A stretch of DNA of 62,666 nucleotides, from positions 1-62,666 of the forward strand of contig NZ_LFLZ01000053.1 in the NCBI RefSeq assembly GCF_001189845.1. The letters are read 5' to 3'. Position 1 is the stretch's first letter. Each line of letters begins with the position of its first letter. A program made the translations under genes and the position numbers. This stretch comes from Bradyrhizobium tropiciagri. Lineage in GTDB: Bacteria > Pseudomonadota > Alphaproteobacteria > Rhizobiales > Xanthobacteraceae. The notes beneath the pieces were generated by a model. The model worked only from the letters and a program-made list of their open reading frames with translations, was not told the DNA's origin and did not search any database. Below, piece after piece: positions 46,501 to 52,547 of the stretch.

Positions 46501-47532
46501 ACTGCCACAACGATCGAGAACGTCGGCAGCGCCACCTCGTTTGGCTCCGGACCTTCGACAGAGCAGATCCTGGGTTCGGCTGCCGACCAATTGGCGGTTA
46601 TTTCGGGCACGGCCTCCAACGGTACTCAAAGTGGCGTGAACGGATCCACCGCCGGTTGGGGCGTCGGCAACAATAACTTCGATGTCAATGAAAAGATGCT
46701 GTTCGATTTCACGAACGGCGCAATCGCCAGCCCGGTGCACAACGCAGCTTTCCATCCGCCGGCAAACGAAGGGGTCGCGAACTACACGTTCTCCAACTAC
46801 TCGGCCGGGAACGATATTCACTACGTCGTTTCCTATTGGGACGGGGTGAACGCGGCTTCCATCGTGTCGGTGTCGGGTGATTTCGATCCTTCCCTGCACA
46901 CCTCGGTCGCCAATGAATGGTCGACCCCGGCAGCGCCCGCCGGCTTGCAGCTTTACACGGTCCAGTTCACGGATGTGACGGGCAGCGGCAAGGTCGAATT
47001 GGTCAGCGTCGGGGTTGAATCGACCCAGAATCTCTCCGAGAACCTAAGCTTCAACGTGTCGACGGTTGACGGTGACGGTGATACAGCGTCGGGCACGATC
47101 AATATCAACATCAATGGCAGCACGACCCTTCAGGGCACGGCCGGCAATGACGTCATTGTCGCCGGAGCAACCAATGAAACGCTCACTGGTAATGGTGGGG
47201 ACGACAAGTTCGTTCTCAATCTCGCCGCCCACTTTACCATTAGTGATTTCAACAGCAGCGGCGACTTGGTCCTTCTCGACGTGGCCGGTCTAAGCCTCCC
47301 GGCGGGCACTTCAAATGCTCTTACGGCGAGCCAGTTCACGACATCGGCAACCACGGGCGGGACTGAGAACAACGCGACCGCCTGGAACGAAAGCGCCAGC
47401 ACCAACAAGTTCTTCTTCAATAATACGACGCATGAGCTCTGGTACTCGGCAAATGGCACCGGCTCCGACAAGGTGGACCTCGCACATCTGAGCACCGGCG
47501 TGCCAGCGGCCGCGAACATTCATATTTTCTAG
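37546..47532 (+). CDS. Giant type I secreted repeat adhesin (LapA/RTX-like)
   Basis: This 3328-residue protein has no Sec signal, as expected for type I secretion. Residues 1 to about 112 form a compact beta-rich N-terminal module (VRIYTLTKPLTDQAVVINLG and DNQSTVTVEPFF). A linker follows with SSVLPAADNGG (residues 119-128) that could serve as a di-alanine site for a LapG protease. A proline-rich spacer, one divergent repeat (about 175-348) and 14 tandem 181-residue repeats follow. The C-terminal 440 residues include a beta domain, one RTX-like stretch (GTAGNDVIVAGATNETLTGNGGDD) and a secretion-type end NIHIF. Acidic DKDGDS and HDDGPS motifs recur and probably bind calcium. The convergent protease and exporter genes fit a Lap-type surface adhesin for attachment or biofilm. 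Confidence 0.88.
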   Translation: MQGSFQVAQATGTGNSTNSAPVRIYTLTKPLTDQAVVINLGYDQKVKVDFSAIAKEKITLVHIGEKLIILFDNQSTVTVEPFFDSRADGQHNITIEMAPGRDVSVQEFASLFPISTDSSVLPAADNGGNAQASGANFSPFAVDPLDPVPTNVLAPPEELPNIVTPPQTGDLPQTSTPAKPTISLGAAPDLAVDESFLTVATNGIAGSGLGPAGSTVASGLMPFTITVPGGEKSLAFALSISAQGVDSGLIDSQTGHHVFLFQENGQIVGREGGQNGLADFTISVDATGHITLTDLRAMHEGAGEAGGDINEGVHLPAGMVTLTATVTDNFNQTGTATADVGPHLTFLDDGPAISLSGTASSLNTFEAYLSAATNAGINGSTPDASPTQGHALDKESFAGAFTIVPGADGGTTAYALSIAANGTATNLIDSASGLAVVLDQSGNTISGYVTGHEGQAAWLVFTLTVNTATGDVTLTQDRAVHENIASSPDTHEGVSLTGGLVTLTATVTDNDGDSASQKLDLSSHVTFHDDGPSISLSGTVGSLNTFEAFLSAATNAGVNGSTPDAVPTQGHALDTESFAGAFTVVTGADGATTAYTLGIAANGTATNLIDSASGLAVVLDQTGNTISGYVTGHEGDAAWLVFTLAVNTATGDVTLTQDRAVHELSASSPDTGEGISLNDGLVTLTATVTDKDGDSAAQKLDLSSHVTFHDDGPSIALTGNVGSLNTFEAYLSAATNAGVNGSTPDAVPTQGHALDTESFAGAFTVVTGADGATTAYTLSIAGNGTATNLIDSASGLGVVLDQTGNTISGYVTGHEGDAAWLVFTLAVNTATGDVTLTQDRAVHELTASSPDTGEGISLTGGLVTLTATVTDKDGDSAAQNLDLSSHVTFHDDGPSVTLSGNVNSLNTFEAYLSAATNAGIDGSTPDAVPTQGHALDTESFAGAFTVVTGADNATTAYALSIAGNGTATNLIDSASGLGVVLDQTGNTISGYVTGHENDAAWLVFTLSVNTATGDVTLTQDRAVHELTASSPDTGEGISLSNGLVTLTATVTDKDGDSAAQNLDLSSHVTFHDDGPSVTLSGNVNSLNTFEAYLSASTNAGINGSTPDLVPTQGHALDTESFAGAFTVVTGADNATTAYALSIAGNGTPTNLVDSASGLAVVLDQTGNTISGYVTGHEGDAAWLVFTLSVNTATGDVTLTQDRAVHELTASSPDTGEGISLTGGLVTLTATVTDKDGDSAAQNLDLSSHVTFHDDGPSIGLSGRVGSLNTFEAYLSASTNAGINGSTPDLVPTQGHTLDTESFAGAFTVVTGADNATTAYALSIGGNGTATNLIDSASGLAVVLDQTGNTVSGYVTGHENDAAWLVFTLTVDPATGNVTLTQDRAVHELTASSPDTGEGISLTGGLVTLTATVTDKDGDSASQKLDLSSHVTFHDDGPSIALSGNVNSLNTFEAYLSAATNAGINGSTPDLVPTQGHALDTESFAGAFTVVTGADNATTAYALSISNNGVATNLIDSASGLGVVLDQTGNTISGYVTGHEGDAAWLVFTLTVNTATGDVTLTQDRAVHELTASSPDNGEGISLTGGLVTLTATVTDKDGDSAAQNLDLSSHVTFHDDGPSISLSGNVNSLNTFEAYLSASTNAGINGSTPDLVPTQGHALDTESFAGAFTVVTGADNATTTYTLSIAGNGTATNLIDSASGLAVVLDQTGNTISGYVTGHEGDAAWLVFTLAVNTATGDVTLTQDRAVHELTASSPDNGEGISLTGGLVTLTATVTDKDGDSAAQNLDLSSHVTFHDDGPSIGLSGRVGSLNTFEAYLSASTNAGINGSTPDLVPTQGHTLDTESFAGAFTVVTGADNATTAYTLSIAGNGTPTNLVDSASGLAVVLDQTGNTISGYVTGHEGDAAWLVFTLAVNTATGDATLTQDRAVHELTASSPDNGEGISLTGGLVTLTATVTDKDGDSAAQNLDLSSHVTFHDDGPSIGLSGRVGSLNTFEAYLSAATNAGVDGSTPDLVPTQGHTLDTESFAGAFTVVTGADNATTAYALSISANGVATNLIDSASGLAVVLDQSGNTISGYVTGHENDAAWLVFTLTVNTATGDVTLTQDRAVHELTASSPDNGEGISLTGGLVTLTATVTDKDGDSASQKLDLSSHVTFHDDGPSITLSGNVNSLNTYEAYLSAATNAGINGSTPDLVPTQGHTLDKESFAGAFTVVTGADNATTAYALSITANGTATNLVDSASGLAVVLDQSGNTISGYVTGHEGDAAWLVFTLSVNTATGDVTLTQDRAVHELTASSPDNGEGISLTGGLVTLTATVTDKDGDSAAQKLDLSSHVTFHDDGPSITLSGNVNSLNTFEAYLSASTNAGINGSTPDLVPTQGHTLDKESFAGAFTVVTGADNATTAYALSISANGVATNLIDSASGLAVVLDQSGNTISGYVTGHENDAAWLVFTLTVNTATGDVTLTQDRAVHELTTSSPDNGEGISLAGGLVTLTATVTDKDGDSAAQKLDLSSHVTFHDDGPSITLSGNVNSLNTFEAYLSASTNAGINGSTPDLVPTQGHTLDKENFAGAFTVVTGADNATTAYALSISANGVATNLIDSASGLGVVLDQTGNTISGYVTGHENDAAWLVFTLAVNAATGDVTLTQDRAVHELTASSPDTGEGISLTGGLVTLTATVTDKDGDSAAQNLDLSSHVTFHDDGPSIGLSGRVGSLNTFEAYLSASTNAGVNGSTPDLVATQGHTLDTESFANAFTVKTGADGQQLLTYALNIAANGTATNLIDSASGLGVVLDKSGNTISGYVAGHEGQAAWLVFTLTVDPATGNVTLTQDRAVHENTASSPDTGEGISLTGALVTLTATVTDKDGDSASQNLDLSTHVTFHDDGPQFGTIENGIIPDIAGIAVIGNLPVFSGADGFGAYALTLAGDTPPVGLTFDGQAVHYSIDASGHVLTAYIGAAPSAANDIFTLTVDPTTDQYTFDLLQPFTATTIENVGSATSFGSGPSTEQILGSAADQLAVISGTASNGTQSGVNGSTAGWGVGNNNFDVNEKMLFDFTNGAIASPVHNAAFHPPANEGVANYTFSNYSAGNDIHYVVSYWDGVNAASIVSVSGDFDPSLHTSVANEWSTPAAPAGLQLYTVQFTDVTGSGKVELVSVGVESTQNLSENLSFNVSTVDGDGDTASGTINININGSTTLQGTAGNDVIVAGATNETLTGNGGDDKFVLNLAAHFTISDFNSSGDLVLLDVAGLSLPAGTSNALTASQFTTSATTGGTENNATAWNESASTNKFFFNNTTHELWYSANGTGSDKVDLAHLSTGVPAAANIHIF
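38590..46192 (+). repeat. 14 tandem 543-bp repeats in adhesin
   Basis: Fourteen copies of a 543-base (181-codon) unit run head to tail inside the adhesin gene. Each begins near SLNTFEAYLSA and ends near SSHVTFHDDGPS. Variants form recurring sub-types at the same places (SGNVNSLNT or SGRVGSLNT; TPDAVPTQ or TPDLVPTQ; LDTESF or LDKESF), combined in different ways, as expected from recombination between copies. DNA identity is very high between neighbours. Copy 14 differs most in its middle (VKTGADGQQLL). The protein repeats resemble the DUF5801/T1SS-143-type domains found in secreted adhesins. Confidence 0.92.
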
Positions 47533-47553
47533 GCCAGGCTTGCAGCAAAAGCG

Positions 47554-47587
47554 AAAATCCGCGGAGACCACCCCGCGGATTTTTTGT
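47554..47587. terminator. Rho-independent terminator after adhesin
   Basis: AAATCCGCGG (47555-47564) pairs with CCGCGGATTT (47573-47582) around an 8-base loop. A T-run follows on the plus strand and an A/T run on the other side. It lies 22 bases after the adhesin stop and 44 bases before the convergent protease stop, so it probably works in both directions. Confidence 0.88.
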
Positions 47588-47630
47588 TGGATTTCTTTCG
47601 GAATTTTTCTGGGCTGAAATTTGCCTTGCG

Positions 47631-48644
47631 CTACATGAGCACGGGCAGGAAGCCCGGCAGCGGGCTCGCGGCCTCGCGCGGTTCTACGCCGGTCCATTCG
47701 GTATCTGCCGTATTGGCGGCCGCCGGTGCGGCATCGAGTTCGTCGCCAAGCGGCAGCCGCTTGGCGTAGGGCGCCGCAAACAGCTGCACGCCGCGCTCGT
47801 TGATCGCAAACATCGGCGTGAAGTTGGCGAGCTCGCCGTCGTCGATCAGCTCGGAGCGGCGGCTGTCCAGGATCAGCCAATGGCCATCCAGCCGTGCCGC
47901 CAGCACGGCGTGATCCTGGCGGATGGCGCGATCGCGGCCGAGCACCAGGCGCAGCTCCTCGCGCGGGAAGCCGGCTTCGCTGAGCGCGATGTATTTCGCG
48001 ATCGCGTAGTCCTCGCAATCGCCCTTGCCGGTGGCGAAGGTGGCGAGCGGCGCGGTCCAGCGGTCGGCCTCGCCATACTGGGCGAAGTCGCTCACATAGC
48101 GGATTGACTGGTTGACGGCGCGGTTGGCCTCATCCAGCCGGTCGCGTCCGGACTTGGCCTTGACCGCATTGATCAGGCGAAGGAACTGCGCGGCATTGGG
48201 CGGGCAGCCGGCCGTGTTCTCGCGGCACTGCTCGAGGACGGTGCGCTCCCTGGCGAGATCGGATTCGAGGCCGCGCCATTTGCGCCACAGGCCGTTCTCC
48301 GGCGCGCGAAAGGTGAACAGGCCGAACGGCTCGGTGCCTTCGGGCAGAAGCGGCTTCGCCGCCGGCAACGCATCGGTCGCCGTATTCGGCGGCGTCAGCG
48401 CGGCGGTGCGAATGGCGTTCGGACCGCGGCCGCGCTGGCGGTCGAGCTTGGCCAGGACGTCGGTGATGGTGAAGAAGGTGGCGGGCGGGCGGTTCGACGC
48501 GGCATCCGACGCCGGCGCAAGCTCGCCGGCGGGAGCGCCGAAGGAGAGTTCGTCCGCGGCAAACGCAGACGGCGCAACGCAAAGACTTATTGAAAATGCA
48601 GCCACGGCCATGACGGCCGACGAAGCAAACTTCAGCGACTTCAT
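47631..48644 (-). CDS. LapG-like periplasmic cysteine protease (BTLCP)
   Basis: This 337-residue protein has a signal peptide (cleavage near SAFA-ADE, residue 29). Its bacterial transglutaminase-like cysteine proteinase domain has the triad C210 (KGDCEDYAI), H245 (DHAVLAARL) and D260 (WLILDS). D209 and E211 flank the cysteine as in the calcium-binding LapG proteins. LapG cleaves LapA-type adhesins at a di-alanine site in the N-terminal module, releasing them from the surface, and is held inactive by LapD when cyclic-di-GMP is high. The gene is convergent with the adhesin and downstream of the exporter genes. No LapD is in the window. A disordered 100-residue N-terminal extension and a proline-rich tail are unusual for LapG. 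Confidence 0.87.
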   Translation of the reverse strand: MKSLKFASSAVMAVAAFSISLCVAPSAFAADELSFGAPAGELAPASDAASNRPPATFFTITDVLAKLDRQRGRGPNAIRTAALTPPNTATDALPAAKPLLPEGTEPFGLFTFRAPENGLWRKWRGLESDLARERTVLEQCRENTAGCPPNAAQFLRLINAVKAKSGRDRLDEANRAVNQSIRYVSDFAQYGEADRWTAPLATFATGKGDCEDYAIAKYIALSEAGFPREELRLVLGRDRAIRQDHAVLAARLDGHWLILDSRRSELIDDGELANFTPMFAINERGVQLFAAPYAKRLPLGDELDAAPAAANTADTEWTGVEPREAASPLPGFLPVLM

Positions 48645-48688
48645 ATGACGTCCCCAATGCCGGGGACCGTCAACGTCTGTGCGTCGAT

Positions 48689-48716
48689 CTGCGTCCCCGC
48701 TGTTATCGGGACGCAG
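48689..48716 (-). promoter_or_regulatory. Hairpin between exporter and protease genes
   Basis: A perfect 9-bp stem (CTGCGTCCC at 48689-48697, GGGACGCAG at 48708-48716) with a 10-base loop lies in the 220-base gap between the membrane-fusion gene and the protease gene, both on the minus strand. There is no T-run. It could be an intercistronic processing or leader element that sets protease level apart from the exporter. Confidence 0.5.
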
Positions 48717-48864
48717 ACTGGCGGCTTGGCCGCTTAAGCCGGGTTAAGTGGAGGGGGCCGCCGACTGGATTGTCGAGAAGGCGGTCAATCCAGGGTTTTC
48801 CGGTTCGTTCGAAATTGAACGACTTGAAGTGATGATCGGTTAACCACGGAGCCCGTGGGCCGGA

Positions 48865-50115
48865 TCAGCGCTCGCGCAGGGCCTCGTCACGCAGCAGGCG
48901 GGCGGGCTTCACGATGTAGTCCAGCACGGATTTCTCGCCGGTCAGGACTTCGACCGTGGTCACCATGCCGGGAATGATCGGCAGCGGATGCTGCTCGGTG
49001 CCGAGATGGTTCTTATCGGTGCGCACCATCACCCGATAGAAGGTTTCCTGACGCTCGGTCCTCTCCGCCTTGTCGTCGACGATCGTGTCGGCGCTGATGC
49101 GTTCGACCTTGCCCTTGAGCGATCCGTAGACCGAGGAGTCATAGGCGCTGATCTTCACCACCGCATCCTGGTCGGGACGGATGAAGGCGATGTCCTGGGG
49201 ACGGATCCGGCCCTCGACCAGCAGCGTGTCGTCGAGCGGCACGATATCCATGAGGTTGGCGCCAGGCTGCACGACGGCACCGATGGTGCTGATGTTCAGT
49301 TTATTGACGATGCCGTGAACCGGCGCCCTCAGATCGGTGCGGCGCACCCGGTCCTGGGCGGATTTGATGTTCTCGTCGAGCACGGCGAGGTCGGCACGCG
49401 ATTTGGCGAGATCCTCATCGGCCTGCGAACGGAAGGACGCGGTGATGTTCGCGATCTTCGATTGGGCTTCGGCGAGCTGGCCCTTCATCTCGGTTGCCTG
49501 CCGATCAAGCCGCAGCATCTCGATCTCTGGTACGACTTTCTGATCATAGAGCTTGCGGGTCAGGGTCTGCTCGCGTTCCAGGAGCTTCAGCGAGCCGGTG
49601 AGGCGGGTAACCTGCTGATTGAGGACGTCGATGTCCTGCGCGACCTTCTGACCACGCATCTTGAACACGCTGGCTTCGGTTGCAACGGCGGCAGGAACCA
49701 CCTTGTCGATTTCATCGGGGAAGGCGATCTCGCTTCGTCCCCGCGCCTCGGCGTCGAGGCGGGCCACCCGTGCCGCCATCGCCGCGCGGCGCTCGCGGAT
49801 CTCGCCGAACTCGGAGGCGAACTTGGTATCGTCGATGCGCATCAGCGACTGGCCCTGCTGAACGATGTCGCCTTCGCGCACCAGGATGTCGCCGACGATG
49901 CCGCCTTCGAGTGATTGCACCACCTGCATCTGCCGCGACGGCACGACGCGGCCGCTGCCGCGCTTGACCTCGTCCAGCACGGCAAAATGCGCCCAGACCA
50001 CAAACGTCGCCAGCAGCGCGCAGGACGTCCACAGCAGCATGCGGGAGGTGCGGGGCGTGCGCAGCAGCGCCGCGGACCGGATGTCGTTTGCAAACGCAAA
50101 ATCGGAAGACGCCAT
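48865..50115 (-). CDS. Type I secretion membrane-fusion protein (HlyD/LapC-like)
   Basis: This 416-residue periplasmic adaptor has one N-terminal membrane segment (about residues 26-44, MLLWTSCALLATFVVWAHF). A lipoyl/beta half (VQSLEGGIVGDILVREGDIV), a long coiled-coil hairpin (about 95-250) and the second lipoyl half (DLRAPVHGIVNKLN) follow. The C-terminal HlyD beta domain ends near PGMVTTVEVLTGEKSVLDYI. The PGMVTTVEVLTG stretch is diagnostic of type I secretion HlyD proteins. It starts 12 bases after the ABC exporter stop and should bridge it to the TolC-like channel for export of the giant adhesin. Confidence 0.9.
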   Translation of the reverse strand: MASSDFAFANDIRSAALLRTPRTSRMLLWTSCALLATFVVWAHFAVLDEVKRGSGRVVPSRQMQVVQSLEGGIVGDILVREGDIVQQGQSLMRIDDTKFASEFGEIRERRAAMAARVARLDAEARGRSEIAFPDEIDKVVPAAVATEASVFKMRGQKVAQDIDVLNQQVTRLTGSLKLLEREQTLTRKLYDQKVVPEIEMLRLDRQATEMKGQLAEAQSKIANITASFRSQADEDLAKSRADLAVLDENIKSAQDRVRRTDLRAPVHGIVNKLNISTIGAVVQPGANLMDIVPLDDTLLVEGRIRPQDIAFIRPDQDAVVKISAYDSSVYGSLKGKVERISADTIVDDKAERTERQETFYRVMVRTDKNHLGTEQHPLPIIPGMVTTVEVLTGEKSVLDYIVKPARLLRDEALRER

Positions 50116-50127
50116 AATATTCGCTCG

Positions 50128-52392
50128 TTATGCAGATTTCGGCTGGATCGTATTCTCGGGTGCAGGCGCCGCGGATGCGGGCCTGCCCTGGAGCAGGGCG
50201 AGCACCTTGTCGCGCGGGCCGTCGGCCACCAGGCGGCCGTTGTCGAACAGCAGCAGGCGATCGACCATGTTCAGCAATGACAGACGATGGGTCGAAATGA
50301 TGATGGTCATGCGATCGTCGCGCAGCCCCTTGAGCCGCTCGAGGAATTCCTGCTCGCTGCGAATATCGAAATGCGCGGTCGGCTCGTCGAGGAAGAGCAC
50401 GCGCGGCTTGCGGATCAGGACGCGCGCCAGTCCGATCGCCTGCTTCTGCCCGCCCGACAGGCTGCGGCCGCCTTCCGAGATGGGCATGTCATAGCCCATC
50501 GGGTGGCCGGCGATGAAGCTCTCGACGCCGGAGAGCCGCGCGGCATGCAGGATTTCCTCGTCGGTCGCCTCCGGCTTGCCGAGGGCGATGTTGTCGCGCA
50601 GCTTGCCGTAGAACAGGTCGGTATCCTGCATCGCAAAGCCGATGCCGGCGCGCAGGTCCGAAGGATCGTATTGCCGCGAGTCGACGCCGTCGACCAGGAT
50701 GCGGCCTTCCTTCGGCTCGTAGAATCCGAGCAGCAACCGGCCGACCGTGGTCTTGCCGGATCCGACCCGGCCGATGATGCCGACCTTTTCTCCGCCCTCG
50801 ATCTTGAAGCTGACTTTCTCCAGCGCGTTGCCCGGCGCGTTGGGGTAGGCGAACGACACGTTCTCGAAGGCGATCTTACCGTCGTCGATCCGTCTTGCGA
50901 CATAGGACCGGGTCGGCGAGCGTTCGCGCTCGATCGACATGATGCGATCGATCGCCTTGAGGGACGACAGCGTCTGCGTTCCCTTGGTGATGACGGAGGC
51001 GATGCCGGCGATCGGCGCCAGGATGCGGCCGGCGAGCATGTTTGCGGCGACCAGCGCGCCGACGCTCAGCTTGCCGTCGAGGATCAGGAAAATGCCGACG
51101 ACGACGAGCAGCAGGCTGGTGATCTGCTGGGCCGTGCTCGCGCTGGTCAGCGACATCGACGACCAGAAGTGAACGTCCTCACCGGATCGGGCGGTCGCCG
51201 CGACCGAGCGTTCCCACAAGGTCTGCATCCGCGCCTCGGCGCCGGTTGCGCGGACGGTTTCGAGGCTGGACAGGGACTCGACGAGCACGCCGTGCCGGGC
51301 GGCGGATTCGGCCTGCAGGCGCTTCATCGCGCGATCGAGCGGCCGCTGCAGCAGGAAGCCGATCAGCATGACCAGCGGGAGCATGACCAGCGGGATCCAG
51401 GCCAGCGGCCCGGCGATGATGAACAGCACCCCGACGAACAGGATGGCGAACAGCAGGTCCGTCGCCGAAACCACGCTTCCGGACGTGAAGAATTCGCGCA
51501 CCGAGTCGAAGTCGCGGAGCTGGTTGGCGATGATGCCGACCGAGGTCGGCCGCTGCGCCATCTTCACCGACATCACGTGCTCGAAGATGTTGGCGGCGAG
51601 CACGACGTCGATGGTCTTGCCGGTCACGTCGATCATGCGACTGCGGACCATGCGGAAGATGAAATCGAAGACGATGCCGAGCCCCATGCCGATCGAGAGG
51701 GCGATCAGGGAGGGGATCGCCCCGTTGGGGATGACGCGGTCGTAGACGCTCATCGTGAACAGCGGCGTCGCCAGCGCGAGGATGTTGGTCAGGAAGGCGG
51801 CGATCGCGATGTGTCCGTAGCTGCGCCAGTGCGTCTTCACCACCGACCAGAACCAGTGGTTGTTGGGAATGTCTCCTGCGGCGACGGTACGCGCGTCGGC
51901 CTGCGCGGCGCTTCTCACCAGGAACGCGTAGCCGGTATAGTCCGAGGCAAGCGAAGCGATGTCGGCGACGCGCGGGGCATTCGGCGTGGCCGGATCGACG
52001 ATCTTGACCGTCTTGCCCGCTGCGTCCGTGCCGAGCAGGATGAGCGCAGAGCCGTTCTTCATGATCAGGACGGCCGGCAAGACCAGCGCGGGAATGTTCG
52101 AAATGTCGCGCTTGATCGCCTCGGTCTCCAGGCCCGCGCGCCTTGCCGCGCGATCGTAGAGCGAAACGGACAGCCGCCCGTCTGTGATCGGAAGTCCGCC
52201 GAGGAGCGCTTCGCGGCTGACGGCGCGGCCGTGATGAGCCGCGAGAAAAGTCAGCGATGCGGTGAGGGGATCGTCGCCCAATGCACGCGGCCGAGCGGGC
52301 GCGGCAGGCTTCGAAGTTGCATCATCCGGCGAAGTGCGAACGGCGTCAGCCGCCGCGCTGGGGGTTCGAAACAACAACTGAAACCTCGACAA
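50128..52392 (-). CDS. Type I secretion ABC exporter (LapB-like, C39-like N-domain)
   Basis: This 754-residue exporter has three parts. A C39-like N-terminal domain (about residues 40-165) lacks the catalytic cysteine (DDPLTASLTFLAAHHG where the Cys box should be), so it binds but does not cut its cargo. Six membrane segments follow (about 190-480). The nucleotide-binding domain has Walker A GRVGSGKTT (about 541-549), signature LSGGQKQAIGLAR (near 645), Walker B VLFLDEPTAHFD (near 667) and H-loop STHR (near 700). This layout is that of LssB/LapB exporters of large adhesins without N-terminal cleavage. It lies between the TolC-like and HlyD-like genes, and its most likely cargo is the convergent adhesin; the DUF4347 protein is a second possibility. 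Confidence 0.9.
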   Translation of the reverse strand: MSRFQLLFRTPSAAADAVRTSPDDATSKPAAPARPRALGDDPLTASLTFLAAHHGRAVSREALLGGLPITDGRLSVSLYDRAARRAGLETEAIKRDISNIPALVLPAVLIMKNGSALILLGTDAAGKTVKIVDPATPNAPRVADIASLASDYTGYAFLVRSAAQADARTVAAGDIPNNHWFWSVVKTHWRSYGHIAIAAFLTNILALATPLFTMSVYDRVIPNGAIPSLIALSIGMGLGIVFDFIFRMVRSRMIDVTGKTIDVVLAANIFEHVMSVKMAQRPTSVGIIANQLRDFDSVREFFTSGSVVSATDLLFAILFVGVLFIIAGPLAWIPLVMLPLVMLIGFLLQRPLDRAMKRLQAESAARHGVLVESLSSLETVRATGAEARMQTLWERSVAATARSGEDVHFWSSMSLTSASTAQQITSLLLVVVGIFLILDGKLSVGALVAANMLAGRILAPIAGIASVITKGTQTLSSLKAIDRIMSIERERSPTRSYVARRIDDGKIAFENVSFAYPNAPGNALEKVSFKIEGGEKVGIIGRVGSGKTTVGRLLLGFYEPKEGRILVDGVDSRQYDPSDLRAGIGFAMQDTDLFYGKLRDNIALGKPEATDEEILHAARLSGVESFIAGHPMGYDMPISEGGRSLSGGQKQAIGLARVLIRKPRVLFLDEPTAHFDIRSEQEFLERLKGLRDDRMTIIISTHRLSLLNMVDRLLLFDNGRLVADGPRDKVLALLQGRPASAAPAPENTIQPKSA

Positions 52393-52496
52393 CCAAAATG
52401 GAAATGCAGAAATCGCATTCGATGATTTCGGGCAGGCTACAGCAAACGGCGAACAAAATCAGCGAAACTTGCTTTAAGTATTAATACGGGAATCGA

Positions 52497-52518
52497 AAGG
52501 GCCCCATTTGGGGCCCTT
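52497..52518 (-). terminator. Hairpin downstream of the TolC-like gene
   Basis: A perfect 9-bp stem AAGGGCCCC/GGGGCCCTT with a 4-base loop lies 30 bases after the TolC-like stop, in the direction of its transcription. A moderately T-rich tail follows (TTTCGATT on the minus strand). It may end or reduce transcription before the exporter gene, so the two parts could have separate levels. Confidence 0.65.
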
Positions 52519-52547
52519 CCGGAAGTCCTGATTCTGGTTGGCCGCTG

